This document shows, piece by piece, positions 3,878 through 5,333 of a stretch of DNA of 5,333 nt. This DNA is from Thermogutta sp. (GTDB taxonomy: Bacteria > Planctomycetota > Planctomycetia > Pirellulales > Thermoguttaceae): positions 1-5,333 of the forward strand of contig JAAZNR010000549.1 of the NCBI GenBank assembly GCA_012798155.1. Reading direction: 5' to 3'. The notes under the pieces are model-generated. The model saw only the letters and a list, made by a program, of their open reading frames with translations, had not been told where the DNA came from and did not search any database. Position numbers and translations under genes: made by a program. Position 1 is the first letter of the stretch; the number at the start of each line of letters is the position of its first letter.

Positions 3878-5333
3878 ATGTTCGAAAGATTGCAGGTCGG
3901 GCTTTCCAACGCCTTGCGGACGCTGGCCGGTCAGGGAAAGTTGACCGAGGCGAACATGCGAGAAGGCTTGCAGCTTGTCCAGCAGGCCCTGCTCGAGGCG
4001 GACGTCAGCCTCCCGGCGGTAAAGGCCTTCGTCGAGAAGGTGGCCGCCGAGGCCCAGGGCGAACGCGTCGCGCGGTCGCTGCGACCGACCCATCAATTGC
4101 TGGCCATCGTCTACGAGCAATTGACGGCCTTGATGGGACCGGTCGATCACGAAATCAAGATCAAGCCCTCCGGCAGCGTGTTGATGCTGTGCGGCCTGCA
4201 AGGTTCGGGAAAAACCACGACCTGTGCCAAGCTGGCGAGGATGCTGAGGGAGAAAGGGGCGTCCCCCCTGCTGGTGGCAGCCGACTTGCAGCGTCCCGCC
4301 GCCATCGAACAGTTGCAGATCCTGGGCGAGCGATTGGGGGTCCCGGTCTATGTCGAGCCGGGTGCGTCCGATCCCGTGGAGGTCTGCCGCCGTGCCGTAG
4401 CCCAGGCCCCGAAGCTGGGGGCCAACGTCGTGATTCTGGATACGGCGGGACGCCTGCACGTGGACATGGTCTTGATGCGGCAATTGGAGGCCATCGATCG
4501 CAAGGTCGGCCCGGATCAGGTCTTTCTAGTCGTGGACGCCATGACCGGCCAGGACGCCGTCCGCAGCGCACGAGCCTTCCATGAGGCATTGACCTTGGAC
4601 GGCGTGATTCTGACCAAGCTGGACGGCGATGCCCGCGGCGGGGCCGCCCTCTCCGTCAAATTCGTGACCGGCGTGCCCATCAAGTTCATCGGGACGGGCG
4701 AGCAGATCGATGCGCTGGAGGAGTTCCACCCCGAGCGGATCGCCGGCCGAATCCTGGGCCAGGGCGATTTGATGACCCTGATCGACCACGCTCGCAGCAA
4801 GATCGATCAGGAGGCCATGGTCGAGCAGCAAAAACGAATCATGGCCGGCGAGTTCACGTTGGATGACTTCCGCAACCTGCTGGACCAGACCAGCCGATTG
4901 GGACCGATCCAAAACGTGCTTGCGATGCTGCCGGGGATGAGTGGAATCCTCGGTGCGTTGGATAGCGATGACGTGGACGCCGCCGCCTCGATCCGGCGGA
5001 TTCGCGGAATCATCGACTCCATGACGCCCGAGGAACGCCGTAATCCGGATATCATCGATATCAGCCGTCGCCGACGAATCGCCGCCGGGGCGGGGGTCCC
5101 CCCCCATGAGGTCAGCGAGCTTACCCGAATCTACAATCCTGTCGCGGATATGATGCGGAAGATGGCGTCCCTGAACGCCCGCGGACGGATCCAAATGGTC
5201 CAGCAGCTCTCGCGGCAGATGATGAGCAGCCCGGAGGCCCTGCTATCCCGCCAAAAGAAGGGTACGGGCAAGCGACTGGGGTCGGCGGAAAAGGCGGCTT
5301 TACGGAAACAAAGGGAACGAGAACTGCGGCGGC
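3878..5333 (+). CDS. ffh: Signal recognition particle protein Ffh (SRP54), 3' end outside the window
   Basis: Ffh binds SRP RNA and signal peptides of nascent membrane proteins and, as a GTPase, docks with FtsY. The N domain carries LLEADVSLP (39-46). The G domain shows GLQGSGKTT (106-114), DLQRPAAIEQL (136-146), DTAGRL (188-193), TKLDGDARGG (246-255) and FIGTGE (270-275). DLQRPAA rather than DTFRAAA marks it as Ffh, not FtsY. The M domain begins near 298 and includes MLPGM (350-354) and the SRP-RNA-binding helix-turn-helix around SRRRRIAAGAG (396-406). A Met-rich stretch (MMRKM, RQMMSS) and a basic tail (from about 459) follow. 485 codons are present with no stop, close to full length for the family (about 450-510). 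ATG 3878 has a good ribosome-binding site, and the MFERL start is typical. One odd residue is Ala405, where the RNA-binding motif usually reads GSG. The gene is divergent from the feo operon. Confidence 0.97.
   Translation, partial: MFERLQVGLSNALRTLAGQGKLTEANMREGLQLVQQALLEADVSLPAVKAFVEKVAAEAQGERVARSLRPTHQLLAIVYEQLTALMGPVDHEIKIKPSGSVLMLCGLQGSGKTTTCAKLARMLREKGASPLLVAADLQRPAAIEQLQILGERLGVPVYVEPGASDPVEVCRRAVAQAPKLGANVVILDTAGRLHVDMVLMRQLEAIDRKVGPDQVFLVVDAMTGQDAVRSARAFHEALTLDGVILTKLDGDARGGAALSVKFVTGVPIKFIGTGEQIDALEEFHPERIAGRILGQGDLMTLIDHARSKIDQEAMVEQQKRIMAGEFTLDDFRNLLDQTSRLGPIQNVLAMLPGMSGILGALDSDDVDAAASIRRIRGIIDSMTPEERRNPDIIDISRRRRIAAGAGVPPHEVSELTRIYNPVADMMRKMASLNARGRIQMVQQLSRQMMSSPEALLSRQKKGTGKRLGSAEKAALRKQRERELRR

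Noticed and set aside
3804..3941. Plus-strand short frame starting ATG 3804 across the repeats and overlapping the ffh start (about 45 codons).
   Set aside because: No ribosome-binding site, no recognisable product, and it merely reads through the repeats and into ffh out of frame.
3752..5194. Open frames on the minus strand opposite ffh (3752-4483, 4161-4589, 4526-5194) and a plus-strand frame at 4189-4584.
   Set aside because: They overlap the clearly real Ffh frame, have shadow-type composition, and none has domain evidence.

Overview
The window is GC-rich bacterial chromosome. It carries a complete ferrous-iron uptake operon on the minus strand and, facing away from it across a 756-bp intergenic region, the housekeeping signal-recognition-particle gene ffh on the plus strand. 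The wording of the Ffh motifs (GLQGSGKTTTCAKLA, LVAADLQRPAAIEQL, TKLDGDARGGAALSV) and the FeoB subtype suggest Planctomycetota. That is an impression from family knowledge, not a search result.

Minus strand, in transcription order. A sigma70-like promoter (3338-3310; TTGAAC, 17-bp spacer, perfect TATAAT) is followed at the predicted start point by a perfect 19-bp inverted repeat that matches a Fur box (3285-3303). After a leader of about 180 nt come feoA (3121-2762), feoB (2668-290) and a 58-codon gene (180-4) for a one-helix membrane protein with a CxxCxxC motif, of the FeoB-associated Cys-rich type. Together they form a Fe(II) import module: FeoB is the GTPase and permease, FeoA its small cytoplasmic SH3-like partner, and the Cys-rich peptide an accessory found beside many feoB genes. 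The Fur box at the start point implies repression when iron is sufficient.

Plus strand. The intergenic region holds a possible short transcription unit: a promoter-like pair at 3552-3581, a row of small hairpins, and a Rho-independent terminator at 3666-3697. This could be an unrecognised small RNA of about 110 nt or an attenuated leader of ffh. Two more hairpins and a striking set of three near-tandem GCGGACCCTA repeats (3822-3868) then run into the ribosome-binding site of ffh. ffh starts at 3878 and is still open after 485 codons at the window edge.

Points that most deserve a second look are the small Cys-rich gene, the 7-G run in feoA that decides its C-terminus and its link to feoB, the candidate small RNA, and the repeat array in front of ffh.
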